Virus record (IMG/VR): IMGVR_UViG_3300003690_000002
Span: 122,399-186,398 of that record
DNA: 64,000 bases
Origin: a virus
Strand: one strand, 5' to 3'
Shown: positions 6,206-13,386 of the stretch, in pieces
Numbering within the stretch: position 1 is the stretch's first letter
How the letters are laid out: each line of letters begins with the position of its first letter
Program-made: the position numbers and the translations under genes
The notes under the pieces: generated by a model
Databases searched by the model: none
What the model saw: the letters and a program-made list of their open reading frames with translations, nothing else
Told to the model about the DNA's origin: nothing

Positions 6206-6222
6206 TTCTTTTGGGCTCTCTT

Positions 6223-6453
6223 TTATGACTTGCTTCCAACGCAAACAATTTCTGAATCTGTTTCAATCCAGACTCTTGCACCACAAGATAATGGTTTATC
6301 TGGTGAGTATATTACCTTACATGGTCCCATAATGATCGCTTCGTGGCAATAATCATTTGACTTATAAGTTTTGACCGCTATTACAGGCTCTCGTTCCCCA
6401 GTCTTATGATTGCGTCGAATTATATGTTGATTTATATGAACTTTCTTTTTCAA
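6223..6453 (-). CDS. Small hypothetical protein
   Basis: 76 residues, MKKKVHINQHIIRRNHKTGER, then beta-prone segments (PVIAVKTYKS, CKVIYSP, GARVWIETDSEIVCVG). Compact all-beta appearance. Lies just downstream of tRNA-Leu on the same strand, so it may be co-transcribed and released by tRNA processing. Confidence 0.6.
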   Translation of the reverse strand: MKKKVHINQHIIRRNHKTGEREPVIAVKTYKSNDYCHEAIIMGPCKVIYSPDKPLSCGARVWIETDSEIVCVGSKS

Positions 6454-6463
6454 AACTGTCTCC

Positions 6464-6550
6464 TGGTGCCATCGGAGGGACTCGAACCCTCACATCCATA
6501 CGGATAACGGATTTTAAGTCCGTTGTGTCTGCCAATTCCACCACGATAGC
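6464..6550 (-). tRNA. tRNA-Leu (anticodon UAA)
   Basis: 87-nt tRNA with acceptor stem GCTATCG/CGATGGC, anticodon stem CGGA(C)/TCCG with loop CTTAAAA, a long variable arm of the class II type, T arm GAGGG-TTCGAGT-CCCTC, and an encoded CCA end. Reads UUA (and UUG), codons favoured by this A/T-rich genome. Confidence 0.95.
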
Positions 6551-6559
6551 AAAAAACCT

Positions 6560-6784
6560 CTACCATTCGTCTTCATTCTTTATTACAGAAAATGTATCAA
6601 AGACATCAACGTTTTTCACAGAATCTTTTTCGTGTTGAGTGATTGCCTCGGTAAGTTTTGTGGTAAGTTCGTTGATTACATAAATTCGATTTGGCACAAG
6701 CCTCAAATCGAGGTGCGCACCATTGTCACTGCGCCAACTAAGCACTTCCTCAATGATTTGTCTAATTTTCTTTTGATTAACCAT
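6560..6784 (-). CDS. Small protein with a tag-like N-terminus
   Basis: 74 residues starting MVNQKKIRQIIEEVLSW, which resembles the KLKQIIKEEL tag. Body: HLDLRLVPNRIYVINELTTKL and an acidic C-terminus. The start at 6784 gives an 8-nt overlap with the stop of the VWA gene; an ATG at 6793 is possible. Function unknown. Confidence 0.6.
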   Translation of the reverse strand: MVNQKKIRQIIEEVLSWRSDNGAHLDLRLVPNRIYVINELTTKLTEAITQHEKDSVKNVDVFDTFSVIKNEDEW

Positions 6785-8015
6785 CAATAGCAATAATCCT
6801 TTCGCTAGTTTGGAAATAAGGGCGATGAGCGTAATATTTTGTTGTCATCCACATTCGTTGACATTTAGAAGCTTTAGGCTTTGGAGCCATCAAGTCTGTC
6901 AAAATAATGTGACCATCAAAACCATGCTTGTTCACATATTCGGTAGGAGCATCGAAGCATGTTCCACCATGCATGACACGTTCAGTTTTGTGATTCTGCC
7001 CCTTTTTCCACTCGTAAATAAGCGATTCCTCAACTCGGGTATCGAAAGGAACAACAGTAAACGAAGCGAGTTTAGAAAGCTTGCTCAACTCGCTAAAAAA
7101 CGATGCGAGCATATCATCCCCTACAGAACCACTTTGGTCAATGCTGATTGCAATACGGGCAACACGCTTAACCTTCTTACCAGGATGAATGTAACGATAT
7201 CGTTTATTGATTCGCTTTACTGTGCTAGATTTGTTCGAGCGCGTAGAAGTTTTTACAAAGTATCGAAGTACTTTGCGCCAATCAATATGGGTTTGAATTC
7301 GTTCAAGAATCTCTCTTCGACACGAAGCAGGCACGGTACCCCAATTAGATGCGTTTTGAGCCTCTTGTGCTGCCTTTTTTACAAAGTCCTTAATACGTTC
7401 CTTAGCAATCTCGCCCGTTGTAGAATCGACTTTGCCCCAACCTTCGTGAGAGTCGAACTGTTCACTGGAATCGTTATTGCTACTGCTGCTAGATCCGTTT
7501 TCACCGTCACCACTGTCACCAGATTTATTTTCTTCTCCATCGTTACGTTTTTGTCCTTTGTTCTTCTTTTCGAACTGTTCATCTTTTTTCAAACGCTTAA
7601 GATAAGCTTCTGCGCTTAGACCGACTGGGTATTCCTCAAATCGATCAACACCTGGCACAAGACAACCATCAGGCAATTCGCCAATCAAATGCGAATTAAT
7701 AGCAAGGTCTGTTGCAAAGTTCCAAATTGTATGATTGACTGCATCTGGTTTTCGAGAAGTGACATGTTCAAAAATCAAATGATAAAACTCATGTTTGAGT
7801 ACCCCAAGACGTTGAACATCAGAAAGTTTTTCAAAAAACTCTGGATTGTACAACATTTCAAAATGTGCTGTCTCGGGATTAACTCGTACTCCCGCAGTTG
7901 GAATTGTAGTAGTAGCACGCTTGTTAATACGACGAGACAATGAAGCAAAAAACGGCTCTTGCATAAGCAATCGCGCCGTGTGTATGTTCAAATCGAAATT
8001 ACTAGTTTTACTCAT
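6777..8015 (-). CDS. VWA-like protein with HExxH metallopeptidase-like domain (DUF2201 type)
   Basis: 412 residues. The N-terminal domain has HEFYHLIFEH (75-84), an HExxH zinc motif as in DUF2201 proteins; a low-complexity Ser/Asn/Asp linker follows (about 165-205); the C-terminal domain has the MIDAS-type DQSGSVG near residue 290 and HGGTCFD. Such proteins are usual partners of MoxR-type AAA ATPases, and the next gene upstream (8110-9198) is exactly that. Together they may act as a metal-dependent chaperone or assembly machine, as inferred for MoxR-VWA pairs; the substrate is unknown. Confidence 0.8.
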   Translation of the reverse strand: MSKTSNFDLNIHTARLLMQEPFFASLSRRINKRATTTIPTAGVRVNPETAHFEMLYNPEFFEKLSDVQRLGVLKHEFYHLIFEHVTSRKPDAVNHTIWNFATDLAINSHLIGELPDGCLVPGVDRFEEYPVGLSAEAYLKRLKKDEQFEKKNKGQKRNDGEENKSGDSGDGENGSSSSSNNDSSEQFDSHEGWGKVDSTTGEIAKERIKDFVKKAAQEAQNASNWGTVPASCRREILERIQTHIDWRKVLRYFVKTSTRSNKSSTVKRINKRYRYIHPGKKVKRVARIAISIDQSGSVGDDMLASFFSELSKLSKLASFTVVPFDTRVEESLIYEWKKGQNHKTERVMHGGTCFDAPTEYVNKHGFDGHIILTDLMAPKPKASKCQRMWMTTKYYAHRPYFQTSERIIAIDG

Positions 8016-8021
8016 GTCTTA

Positions 8022-8050
8022 ATTATCTCAAATTTAGGCGAGTTTGTCAA
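8022..8050 (-). promoter_or_regulatory. Sigma70-type promoter of the VWA gene, predicted leaderless
   Basis: TTGACA (8045-8050), 17-nt spacer, GATAAT (8022-8027). Only six bases separate the -10 from the ATG at 8015, so transcription would begin at or next to the start codon. Confidence 0.8.
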
Positions 8051-8069
8051 GTATATTTTAAACTATAAT

Positions 8070-8100
8070 TAAAAAAGAGAGGGGATCTCTCCCCTCTCTT
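8070..8100 (-). terminator. Intrinsic terminator after the MoxR gene
   Basis: Minus-strand 11-bp stem AAGAGAGGGGA/TCCCCTCTCTT with a GAGA loop, followed by TTTTTT. It separates the MoxR gene from the VWA gene, which has its own promoter. Confidence 0.85.
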
Positions 8101-8109
8101 GCGAAGCTG

Positions 8110-9198
8110 TTATTCCTCGTCTTCAGAGGAATTTCCGGTTAGAATTTGAACTAGGTAGTCAGATACTCGAATTCCATCCGTTGCTTTTGCTTGGTGGAGT
8201 GAAGTGGTATTCTCAAGATCCCCAGCACCCAAAACCGTCCACAGTTTCATAGCAACTTCAGAAGGAAGTGTTACAAAATAATTTGATAGATTTTGAATTT
8301 GCTCATCAGACAATTTTTCTTTAAAAATTTCTTTGGCTTCCATTTTTTCAACTAACGCACTATGCGCATTGATATCAAAATCAGATGTTTTTTCAAGCTT
8401 TCCTTCGTCAATGACTTCTTCAACAGTAACTTGATGCTCATAATTAGCGACAAAATCGTTAAATGCCACTGCTGCTTCAAAACCGACATAAGCAGTTGAA
8501 AGATTGAAAAGCGTGGACGAAGCTTCAGCTAGCAAATCAGCCCTTGCAAGACAGTCATTGAGCCGTTTCCAAGAACGTCGCGAAGGATATACTTTGTTTG
8601 GCTCATAATCGCCATCGTGCTCCAAATGATTACGATTTTGATTAATGAAATCCCAAATCAAAGAATCAACATTTTCTTTACCCCAAGACAACCAATCTTC
8701 AATTGATGGCTCAACATCAAATACAACATAGCGGTCAAGTTCCGCAGGGTCCATTTCGTTAACTTGATATTGATCACCATGCTCGCCGCCATTAATGGCA
8801 GCAAAAAGGATCGTATCAGGATGAAGATAGTGACCATTCAATTTGCGAGAATCAGTAAGTTCAAAGATACCTTGTCGAACTTCTGTTGTTGCTCGGTCGA
8901 CTTCGTCTAGAAAAAGAACAACCGGTTCCGTACATGCTGTTACAAACCAATCCGGGGGATTAAATGCAGTAGCTTGCGTACCATTAATATCAACGCCTTC
9001 AGGGCGAGGTAGACCAACTAGATCACCTTCTGTCATTTGACTGGCACGGCGTTCGACAACAGGGATTTGTGCCTCGTTGGCGAATTGATATACAACCTCA
9101 GATTTACCAACCCCGTGACGACCGCGAATCATTACTGGTTTACGATCATCAACAACAAAGGAGACACACTCAAGAAACGTTTTGAAATCAATTGCCAT
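8110..9198 (-). CDS. MoxR-type AAA+ ATPase
   Basis: 362 residues. Walker A GRHGVGKS (26-33), Walker B LFLDEVDR (95-102), then NGGEHGDQYQVNEMDPAELDR, the sensor and arginine-finger region of MoxR ATPases. These ATPases remodel or load partner proteins, commonly VWA proteins; the neighbouring 6777-8015 product fits. The C-terminal 150 residues are helical and acidic. Own promoter at 9234-9262 and own terminator at 8070-8100, so the two genes are expressed as separate units. Confidence 0.85.
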   Translation of the reverse strand: MAIDFKTFLECVSFVVDDRKPVMIRGRHGVGKSEVVYQFANEAQIPVVERRASQMTEGDLVGLPRPEGVDINGTQATAFNPPDWFVTACTEPVVLFLDEVDRATTEVRQGIFELTDSRKLNGHYLHPDTILFAAINGGEHGDQYQVNEMDPAELDRYVVFDVEPSIEDWLSWGKENVDSLIWDFINQNRNHLEHDGDYEPNKVYPSRRSWKRLNDCLARADLLAEASSTLFNLSTAYVGFEAAVAFNDFVANYEHQVTVEEVIDEGKLEKTSDFDINAHSALVEKMEAKEIFKEKLSDEQIQNLSNYFVTLPSEVAMKLWTVLGAGDLENTTSLHQAKATDGIRVSDYLVQILTGNSSEDEE

Positions 9199-9233
9199 GT
9201 TTCTATTATCCTTTTTTACTTGTTTCTATATGT

Positions 9234-9262
9234 ATTATCTCATGTATTGATAAGAATGTCAA
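9234..9262 (-). promoter_or_regulatory. Sigma70-type promoter of the MoxR gene
   Basis: TTGACA (9257-9262), 17-nt spacer, GATAAT (9234-9239) with TG-A upstream. A leader of about 30 nt contains AAAAAAGGATAATAG before the ATG at 9198. Confidence 0.8.
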
Positions 9263-9280
9263 CAACTTTTTTATCTTTTT

Positions 9281-9949
9281 TTACCAGGGAAGTGCTTCAG
9301 TTTTAAGAATGTAGCGACGAATGTAGCTCATGTTATTCGACTTCAACTCTGCGTCAATTTCGCTCAGTGTTGCTTCGTCCGTGCTCTCCAACCAACCGCA
9401 AGGGACTTGCGCGGTGACGAGACGACACGGGATAGTACCGCGAATTTCTACGCGACGTGGGTTGACGGTACTGCGTTCCTTTGAACCGTCCACATTTGCA
9501 ACACGGAGACATGATGCGTTAGGAACACCAACACCGTTTTCATCAACGATAACGCGCTGTGCATTGATAACGGTCCAGTTCACACTTTCTACCAGTCCCA
9601 AACCTTTACCATTGTAATAAGTTTCATACTCAACGAGCGCGCCGACACCGATACCGCAACTTTTCAACCAGGTAAGGGCTTTTTCTCGTGCGGTTCGATT
9701 TTTCTGCATAAATACGCCTTGGTCTTGTTTCGCTTCGGAACACGTTTTGCGGTTGTGGCCTTCATTCTCGCAATATCCACAAGTGCGCTTGCTTCGCCGC
9801 TGTTTCTTCTCGAAATAGTTTGTAGCGCGATAATCATCTGGATTCTCATCCAATCGTTTTTGCATTTCTGCTTTAAGTTTAGGACAGCCGCTGCGATTGT
9901 GACCTTTGTCGTAACAATTTGAACATCTAACCGTTCCATTCCAACTCAT
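9281..9949 (-). CDS. Double zinc-knuckle protein
   Basis: 222 residues. Two CCHC zinc knuckles: CSNCYDKGHNRSGC (Cys9, Cys12, His17, Cys22) and CGYCENEGHNRKTC (Cys57, Cys60, His65, Cys70), separated by a charged linker. Such knuckles bind single-stranded RNA or DNA. The C-terminal 120 residues (GVGALVEYETYYNGKGLGLVE) look beta-rich and may form another SH3-like fold. Likely an RNA-binding protein expressed from the adjacent promoter. No named homologue. Confidence 0.75.
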   Translation of the reverse strand: MSWNGTVRCSNCYDKGHNRSGCPKLKAEMQKRLDENPDDYRATNYFEKKQRRSKRTCGYCENEGHNRKTCSEAKQDQGVFMQKNRTAREKALTWLKSCGIGVGALVEYETYYNGKGLGLVESVNWTVINAQRVIVDENGVGVPNASCLRVANVDGSKERSTVNPRRVEIRGTIPCRLVTAQVPCGWLESTDEATLSEIDAELKSNNMSYIRRYILKTEALPW

Positions 9950-9979
9950 ATTTTCTCCGTGCTTCGAGTTTCTATGTGT

Positions 9980-10008
9980 ATTATCTCATAGATTTGAGGG
10001 TTTGTCAA
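9980..10008 (-). promoter_or_regulatory. Sigma70-type promoter of the zinc-knuckle gene
   Basis: TTGACA (10003-10008), 17-nt spacer, GATAAT (9980-9985) with TG-A; the leader ACACATAGAAACTCG ends with a GGAG site before the ATG at 9949. Confidence 0.8.
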
Positions 10009-10024
10009 GAAGTTTTTTATCTTT

Positions 10025-10210
10025 TCATGCTTTCGAAAGAACTTTTACATTAGTGCGACGGAGCCAAGAAAAGCCAATCAAACGACTATCATATCTAAAA
10101 GACTTCATCCAGTGAACCTTTATATCAATGCCACGACTTTCTTGAACAATTCCAATTTCTCCACGCCAATTTACAAGGTCGCCAATTCCTGGCTTAGAAG
10201 GGGACGTCAT
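10025..10210 (-). CDS. SH3-like VGDLV-family protein
   Basis: 61 residues from the ATG at 10210: GIGDLVNWRGEIGIVQE, then IKVHWMKSFRY, the family's strand pattern. It overlaps the end of the 10194 gene by 17 nt. Isolated from the arrays, with no 14-nt junction. Confidence 0.6.
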   Translation of the reverse strand: MTSPSKPGIGDLVNWRGEIGIVQESRGIDIKVHWMKSFRYDSRLIGFSWLRRTNVKVLSKA

Positions 10211-10832
10211 TGGAAATCTCTTTTTTCTTTGGCTTTTTGTATGCTTTAAGGTGGCGTTCTTCACATTCAAATGGTTTTGCCAAACCGTAAGGCAAAACTT
10301 TGTATGGCTTCGCGCCCTTAGCTGCACTCTTAATAGTTCCGCCGGTTGAAATAACGACACAGGGTTTGTTACCAACAGTCACTCGATGAGTCCAATCAGC
10401 AGTGGCACGGAACATGACAGTAGAGCCAATTATATATTTTGGCGGAGCGTCATAAACAGCTAATACTTTCTTAGCATATTTATTTTCGCACATTTTTCGC
10501 CATGCTTTTTCAGAGGGAATAAATTGCACGTCTTCCACGATAGAAGATGCTAGTCTAGTAAAGTATCCGCTTTTCAAATAATATTCTGCACATATGTGAG
10601 CAATTCGACGCTTTTCGTCGTCGTACCTGTCTATCCATTGCTGGTGTGTGTCTTGCGCTTCTGACGAAAGCTTTTGTGTCTCGATTCTCGTAAGAATATT
10701 AATTTGCTTCGACGAAAGCTTTCCTCGCCTATTAAATTGTGTCTGTAGGCTCTCTAAGAATCCGCGTTCCCAATCAGAAAGAAGCTCGGGTTTCGCAATT
10801 GCGTTTGTCAATCTTTCGGACGTGTTGCTCAT
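10194..10832 (-). CDS. Conserved phage protein
   Basis: 212 residues. The N-terminal half is helical (LLSDWERGFLESLQTQF, LSSKQINILTRIETQ); the C-terminal half contains YIIGSTVMFRATADW ... CVVISTGGTIKSAAKGAKPYKVLP. Similar two-part proteins occur in many phages without assigned function. Own promoter at 10859-10887 and a GGTGGAG ribosome-binding site. Confidence 0.65.
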   Translation of the reverse strand: MSNTSERLTNAIAKPELLSDWERGFLESLQTQFNRRGKLSSKQINILTRIETQKLSSEAQDTHQQWIDRYDDEKRRIAHICAEYYLKSGYFTRLASSIVEDVQFIPSEKAWRKMCENKYAKKVLAVYDAPPKYIIGSTVMFRATADWTHRVTVGNKPCVVISTGGTIKSAAKGAKPYKVLPYGLAKPFECEERHLKAYKKPKKKEISNDVPF

Positions 10833-10858
10833 GGAATCTCCACCCTTTGTTCACTATA

Positions 10859-10887
10859 ATTATCTCACAGATAAAAGAAAATGTCAA
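10859..10887 (-). promoter_or_regulatory. Sigma70-type promoter
   Basis: TTGACA (10882-10887), 17-nt spacer, GATAAT (10859-10864) with TG-A. It overlaps the very end of the preceding transcription unit (gene ending at 10894). Confidence 0.8.
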
Positions 10888-10893
10888 GCTTTT

Positions 10894-11049
10894 TTAAAGT
10901 TTTTTTAATGTGGTGGTGACTCTTTCTTTAAGAGTGCCATCATTTAATAAGATTGTTGCAATTTGATATGGAAATTGTAATGTTGGTTCACTAAGTTTTA
11001 TTATTACTGCTGTGTGACCTAAATAACTAACCAAGTTACCGACTTTCAT
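10894..11049 (-). CDS. SH3-like VGDLV-family protein
   Basis: 51 residues, MKVGNLVSYLGHTAVII ... IATILLNDGTLKERV. ATG at 11047-11049 overlaps the previous stop by 14 nt. Last gene of the array, lacking the usual NESR ending because no cassette follows it. Confidence 0.65.
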   Translation of the reverse strand: MKVGNLVSYLGHTAVIIKLSEPTLQFPYQIATILLNDGTLKERVTTTLKKL

Positions 11050-11260
11050 TTATTACCTCAAGGTCGGAGCGACACGAAGAGCTTGTGCGACCAACATGAA
11101 ACCAGTAGACGTAGTACGTTGTGCACCCGTCGTCGAAGAAGCAACTGCCCGCTTTGCCTAGACGAGTGATCACCCCGGTTCGTTCGCCTACAACATCATC
11201 GTCGTGGTCGCCAATTACGTCTTCTTTATTACGTGATTGTACTAAATCACCAACTTTCAT
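11036..11260 (-). CDS. SH3-like VGDLV-family protein
   Basis: 74 residues, MKVGDLVQSRNKED with an acidic insert DHDDDV, then GVITRLGKAGSCFFDDG, YYVYWFHVG and the terminal DLEVINESR. The 3' end forms a 14-nt junction with the next cassette. Confidence 0.7.
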   Translation of the reverse strand: MKVGDLVQSRNKEDVIGDHDDDVVGERTGVITRLGKAGSCFFDDGCTTYYVYWFHVGRTSSSCRSDLEVINESR

Positions 11261-11482
11261 TTATACTTTCTTTCCTTTCTTTTTCTTCTTTGTTTTTCTT
11301 TTTGGAGCCTTAATTCCCAAAAAAGAAGTAGCTTTTTCCCAATCTAGGATTGCAAACTTATCAAATCCATCTTTTTTTATTTCCTCTATAAGATGATCCT
11401 TTACAATGCCATCCCAGTTTTTTTGCGGGTCTTTATAAATGACTATAAAAGGAAATTTCATATGTCGTAATATCACGCTCAT
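11261..11482 (-). CDS. Hypothetical protein inserted in the SH3-like array
   Basis: 73 residues, MSVILRHMKFPFIVIYKD ... DHLIEEIKKDGFDKFAILDWEKATSFLG and a very basic tail (KRKTKKKKKGKKV). Not a VGDLV protein; it begins within the debris of a cassette junction (see finding). The ATG at 11461 is an alternative start. Function unknown. Confidence 0.6.
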   Translation of the reverse strand: MSVILRHMKFPFIVIYKDPQKNWDGIVKDHLIEEIKKDGFDKFAILDWEKATSFLGIKAPKRKTKKKKKGKKV

Positions 11483-11485
11483 TTA

Positions 11486-11662
11486 TCACCGACTTTCACT
11501 GATAACCTCACACTTCTCTTCAATGTACTGTTTAGTAAACCACTGAATTCTTTGGTTAGGACATAAAACACCATACGGTGTACGACGTCTACGGTCTTTA
11601 ATCTTTACTATCAAACCCACTTCAGGGAACTCAGATTCTTTAATTAAATCACCGATTTTCAC
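11486..11662 (-). CDS. SH3-like VGDLV-family protein, GTG start
   Basis: 58 residues from GTG at 11660-11662: VKIGDLIKESE ... VGLIVKIKDRRRR ... CPNQRIQWF ... CEVISESR. The GTG lies in the 14-nt overlap with the upstream gene, exactly where ATG lies in sister pairs, which supports the unusual start codon. Confidence 0.65.
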   Translation of the reverse strand: MKIGDLIKESEFPEVGLIVKIKDRRRRTPYGVLCPNQRIQWFTKQYIEEKCEVISESR

Positions 11663-11837
11663 TAATCACCTCCAAAAAATTACCGCACATCCAGTTAATT
11701 TCACCGTCTAAGAAACAAACTTGGAACGGATAATCACGTCCTTTTGCGCGCTGTTCATAATCCACTTTGAGCACAATCCCCATTTCTGGTTTACGATTCA
11801 TTCGTGTCTTTTCCCTAACCAAGTCACCGACTTTCAT
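11649..11837 (-). CDS. SH3-like VGDLV-family protein
   Basis: 62 residues, MKVGDLVREKTRMN ... MGIVLKVDYEQR ... FQVCFLDGEINW ... LEVISENR. Overlaps both neighbours by 14 nt. Confidence 0.7.
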   Translation of the reverse strand: MKVGDLVREKTRMNRKPEMGIVLKVDYEQRAKGRDYPFQVCFLDGEINWMCGNFLEVISENR

Positions 11838-12105
11838 TGATTATCTCGACAAGTTCTCTGGGCCATTTGCGAGTTTCACCTTCGGTGTGCACCTGGATCC
11901 AATCCCGGTATCCAGATTCAATAACGAGTCCTATTTTATTGTTGCCACTGTTTTTGACTAGATCACCGGCTCTGAAAATATCATTGCCTCTTTCTTCTTC
12001 ATCATCGCGGCGATGTGCTTCTTCAACTTCGCGTTGTGAAGTTGCGTACCGCTCGTTTGCTTGGAGTTCCTTACAATTAGGACCCCAGCCTGGTGGTGCT
12101 CCCAT
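11824..12105 (-). CDS. SH3-like VGDLV-family protein with N-terminal extension
   Basis: 93 residues. From the ATG at 12105 a 40-residue charged extension (MGAPPGWGPNCKELQANERY ... RRDDEEERGND) precedes FRAGDLVKNSGNNKIGLVIE and the terminal LVEIINESR. A GGAGAAAAATA site supports the start. The MGAPPGWGPNC segment suggests a fusion of a separate short module to the barrel. Confidence 0.65.
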   Translation of the reverse strand: MGAPPGWGPNCKELQANERYATSQREVEEAHRRDDEEERGNDIFRAGDLVKNSGNNKIGLVIESGYRDWIQVHTEGETRKWPRELVEIINESR

Positions 12106-12115
12106 TATTTTTCTC

Positions 12116-12289
12116 CTATTCGCACCTACTGATAAGGTCCGCTTCATTCCACCACACAGTGCCACGTTTACCATTGTCGACCCAAATCACATCAAAGCAT
12201 GAATCATCAACCTGTGATGCCTCCCAAATTTGTATAACAATGCCTAGTGTGCCATGTTTTTTAAATTTTATCAAATCACCGACTTTCAT
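12116..12289 (-). CDS. SH3-like VGDLV-family protein
   Basis: 57 residues, MKVGDLIKFKKHG ... LGIVIQIWEASQ ... VIWVDNGKRGTVWW ... DLISRCE. The start at 12287-12289 is in a 14-nt overlap with the upstream gene. The 3' end differs from the family, and the next gene starts after a short gap. Confidence 0.65.
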   Translation of the reverse strand: MKVGDLIKFKKHGTLGIVIQIWEASQVDDSCFDVIWVDNGKRGTVWWNEADLISRCE

Positions 12290-12482
12290 TGGCTTCTCTC
12301 AGCACCTTGAGTCTAAATTTTTGGATAAAATATCGCTCGCCTCGGTGTAATATCCATATGTCACTCGAAGTCCCGCCCTCGGCTACAATTAAGACCGGTG
12401 CGCGTGTCTGATATAATTCGCGCACCCAACTTGGCGCGCCCGTTGAAAGATTGCGAACTATCGCTAAGTCACCGGGCTTCAT
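12276..12482 (-). CDS. SH3-like PGDLA-variant protein
   Basis: 68 residues, MKPGDLAIVRNLSTG ... APVLIVAEGGTSSDIWIL ... LKVLREANESR. This PGDLA subtype, with longer strands and APVLIV, recurs at 15573-15800 (KPVLIL), so two subfamilies of cassette exist. 14-nt junctions on both sides. Confidence 0.7.
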   Translation of the reverse strand: MKPGDLAIVRNLSTGAPSWVRELYQTRAPVLIVAEGGTSSDIWILHRGERYFIQKFRLKVLREANESR

Positions 12483-12780
12483 TAACTGCCTCAATGCATG
12501 GTATACCAGCAGGCAATTCGCCTGAAACGACTCCACCATGCTTGGCGCAAACTAATGAAATTCTTTCCACGGGGACATATCCATAAACTGTGTTGGTTGG
12601 CTCATCTTCGTCCTCTGCCCATTTCAACAGCAAAGGTTCGAAGTGTGACGGAAATCCGACCTCGACCATGGTATATCTAGGGGCATTGTCAACTCGTGGG
12701 CTACAGTATGCGCCATGATTTGCCTGTACGCTCATTGCAAATCCATCCTTACAGATAATTTGTTCGTTTATTAGTTTCAT
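12469..12780 (-). CDS. Hypothetical protein sharing the cassette C-terminus
   Basis: 103 residues, MKLINEQIICKDGF ... ISLVCAKHGGVVSG ... IEAVNEAR. Not a recognisable VGDLV protein, yet its NEAR-stop forms the same 14-nt junction with the next start. It overlaps the previous gene by ATGA. The C-x-x-H pair (CAKH) is not enough to call metal binding. Confidence 0.6.
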   Translation of the reverse strand: MKLINEQIICKDGFAMSVQANHGAYCSPRVDNAPRYTMVEVGFPSHFEPLLLKWAEDEDEPTNTVYGYVPVERISLVCAKHGGVVSGELPAGIPCIEAVNEAR

Positions 12781-12962
12781 TCGCTTATGATCTCGACACA
12801 CGTTCTCTTTATCGCCACGGACGAGAAAAGATTATCAACAGAAGCCACCATTACATATTCATATTGTTTTGGGTGGCACACTATGGAATCATTACATAAA
12901 CCTGTAATAATAAATAATTTCTTTCTCGCTGGTTTTATCTTTACTAAATTTCCGATTTTCAC
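12777..12962 (-). CDS. SH3-like VGDLV-family protein
   Basis: 61 residues, MKIGNLVKIKPARKK ... FIITGLCND ... YVMVASVDNLFS ... CVEIISE. Lacks the NxSR ending and joins its neighbour by an ATGA overlap instead. Confidence 0.65.
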   Translation of the reverse strand: MKIGNLVKIKPARKKLFIITGLCNDSIVCHPKQYEYVMVASVDNLFSSVAIKRTCVEIISE

Positions 12963-13178
12963 TTATTTTGTCACGCTATTAACTATTTCTAAATCGTCAA
13001 TATGTTCGTTGTGGATTACGTTGTCTGACCATTTTACTCTAATCCATTTGCGACCGCAAATTTTAATCACCAAACCCGTCATATCTTGAAGCCCATGATC
13101 TGCGCCACATTGGGACGTATCCCATTTAATAATATGTGATACTAAATCGCCAACTTTTATTCTATTTTGCAATCGCAT
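12963..13178 (-). CDS. SH3-like VGDLV-family protein
   Basis: 71 residues, MRLQNRIKVGDLVSH with a six-residue extension, then TGLVIKICGRKWIRVKWSD and DLEIVNSVTK. The start lies 22 nt inside the end of the upstream gene; most upstream cassette of this array. Confidence 0.65.
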   Translation of the reverse strand: MRLQNRIKVGDLVSHIIKWDTSQCGADHGLQDMTGLVIKICGRKWIRVKWSDNVIHNEHIDDLEIVNSVTK

Positions 13179-13327
13179 AAACCTTCTTCAATTAGATATT
13201 TGGCAGTGCGTCCATAATGACCTTGCAATTGCCACGCTAAACCAGAATTAATCAATTCTTGAAAGAATTGAATTGTTTCGTCTTCATTCATTGTGCCATT
13301 TTCGTAACGAATAATCTTATCAACCAT
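13157..13327 (-). CDS. Conserved small phage protein (GLAWQLQGHYGRTA)
   Basis: 56 residues from the ATG at 13327, chosen because AAAGGATATAA lies upstream; the ATG at 13348 would sit at the transcription start. Contains DETIQFFQELINSGLAWQLQ and GRTAKYLIEEGLC, a very widespread phage protein pattern of unknown function. First gene of the operon 13327 to 10894. Confidence 0.7.
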   Translation of the reverse strand: MVDKIIRYENGTMNEDETIQFFQELINSGLAWQLQGHYGRTAKYLIEEGLCDCKIE

Positions 13328-13357
13328 ATTTATATCCTTTGAATCCATAGTGCTTAT

Positions 13358-13386
13358 ATCATAACATATAAGAACTAGTCTGTCAA
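13358..13386 (-). promoter_or_regulatory. Sigma70-type promoter (TTGACA / TATGAT)
   Basis: TTGACA (13381-13386), 17-nt spacer, TATGAT (13358-13363), minus strand. Drives the 13327-10894 operon. Lacks the TGAGATAAT form of the other early promoters. Confidence 0.7.
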
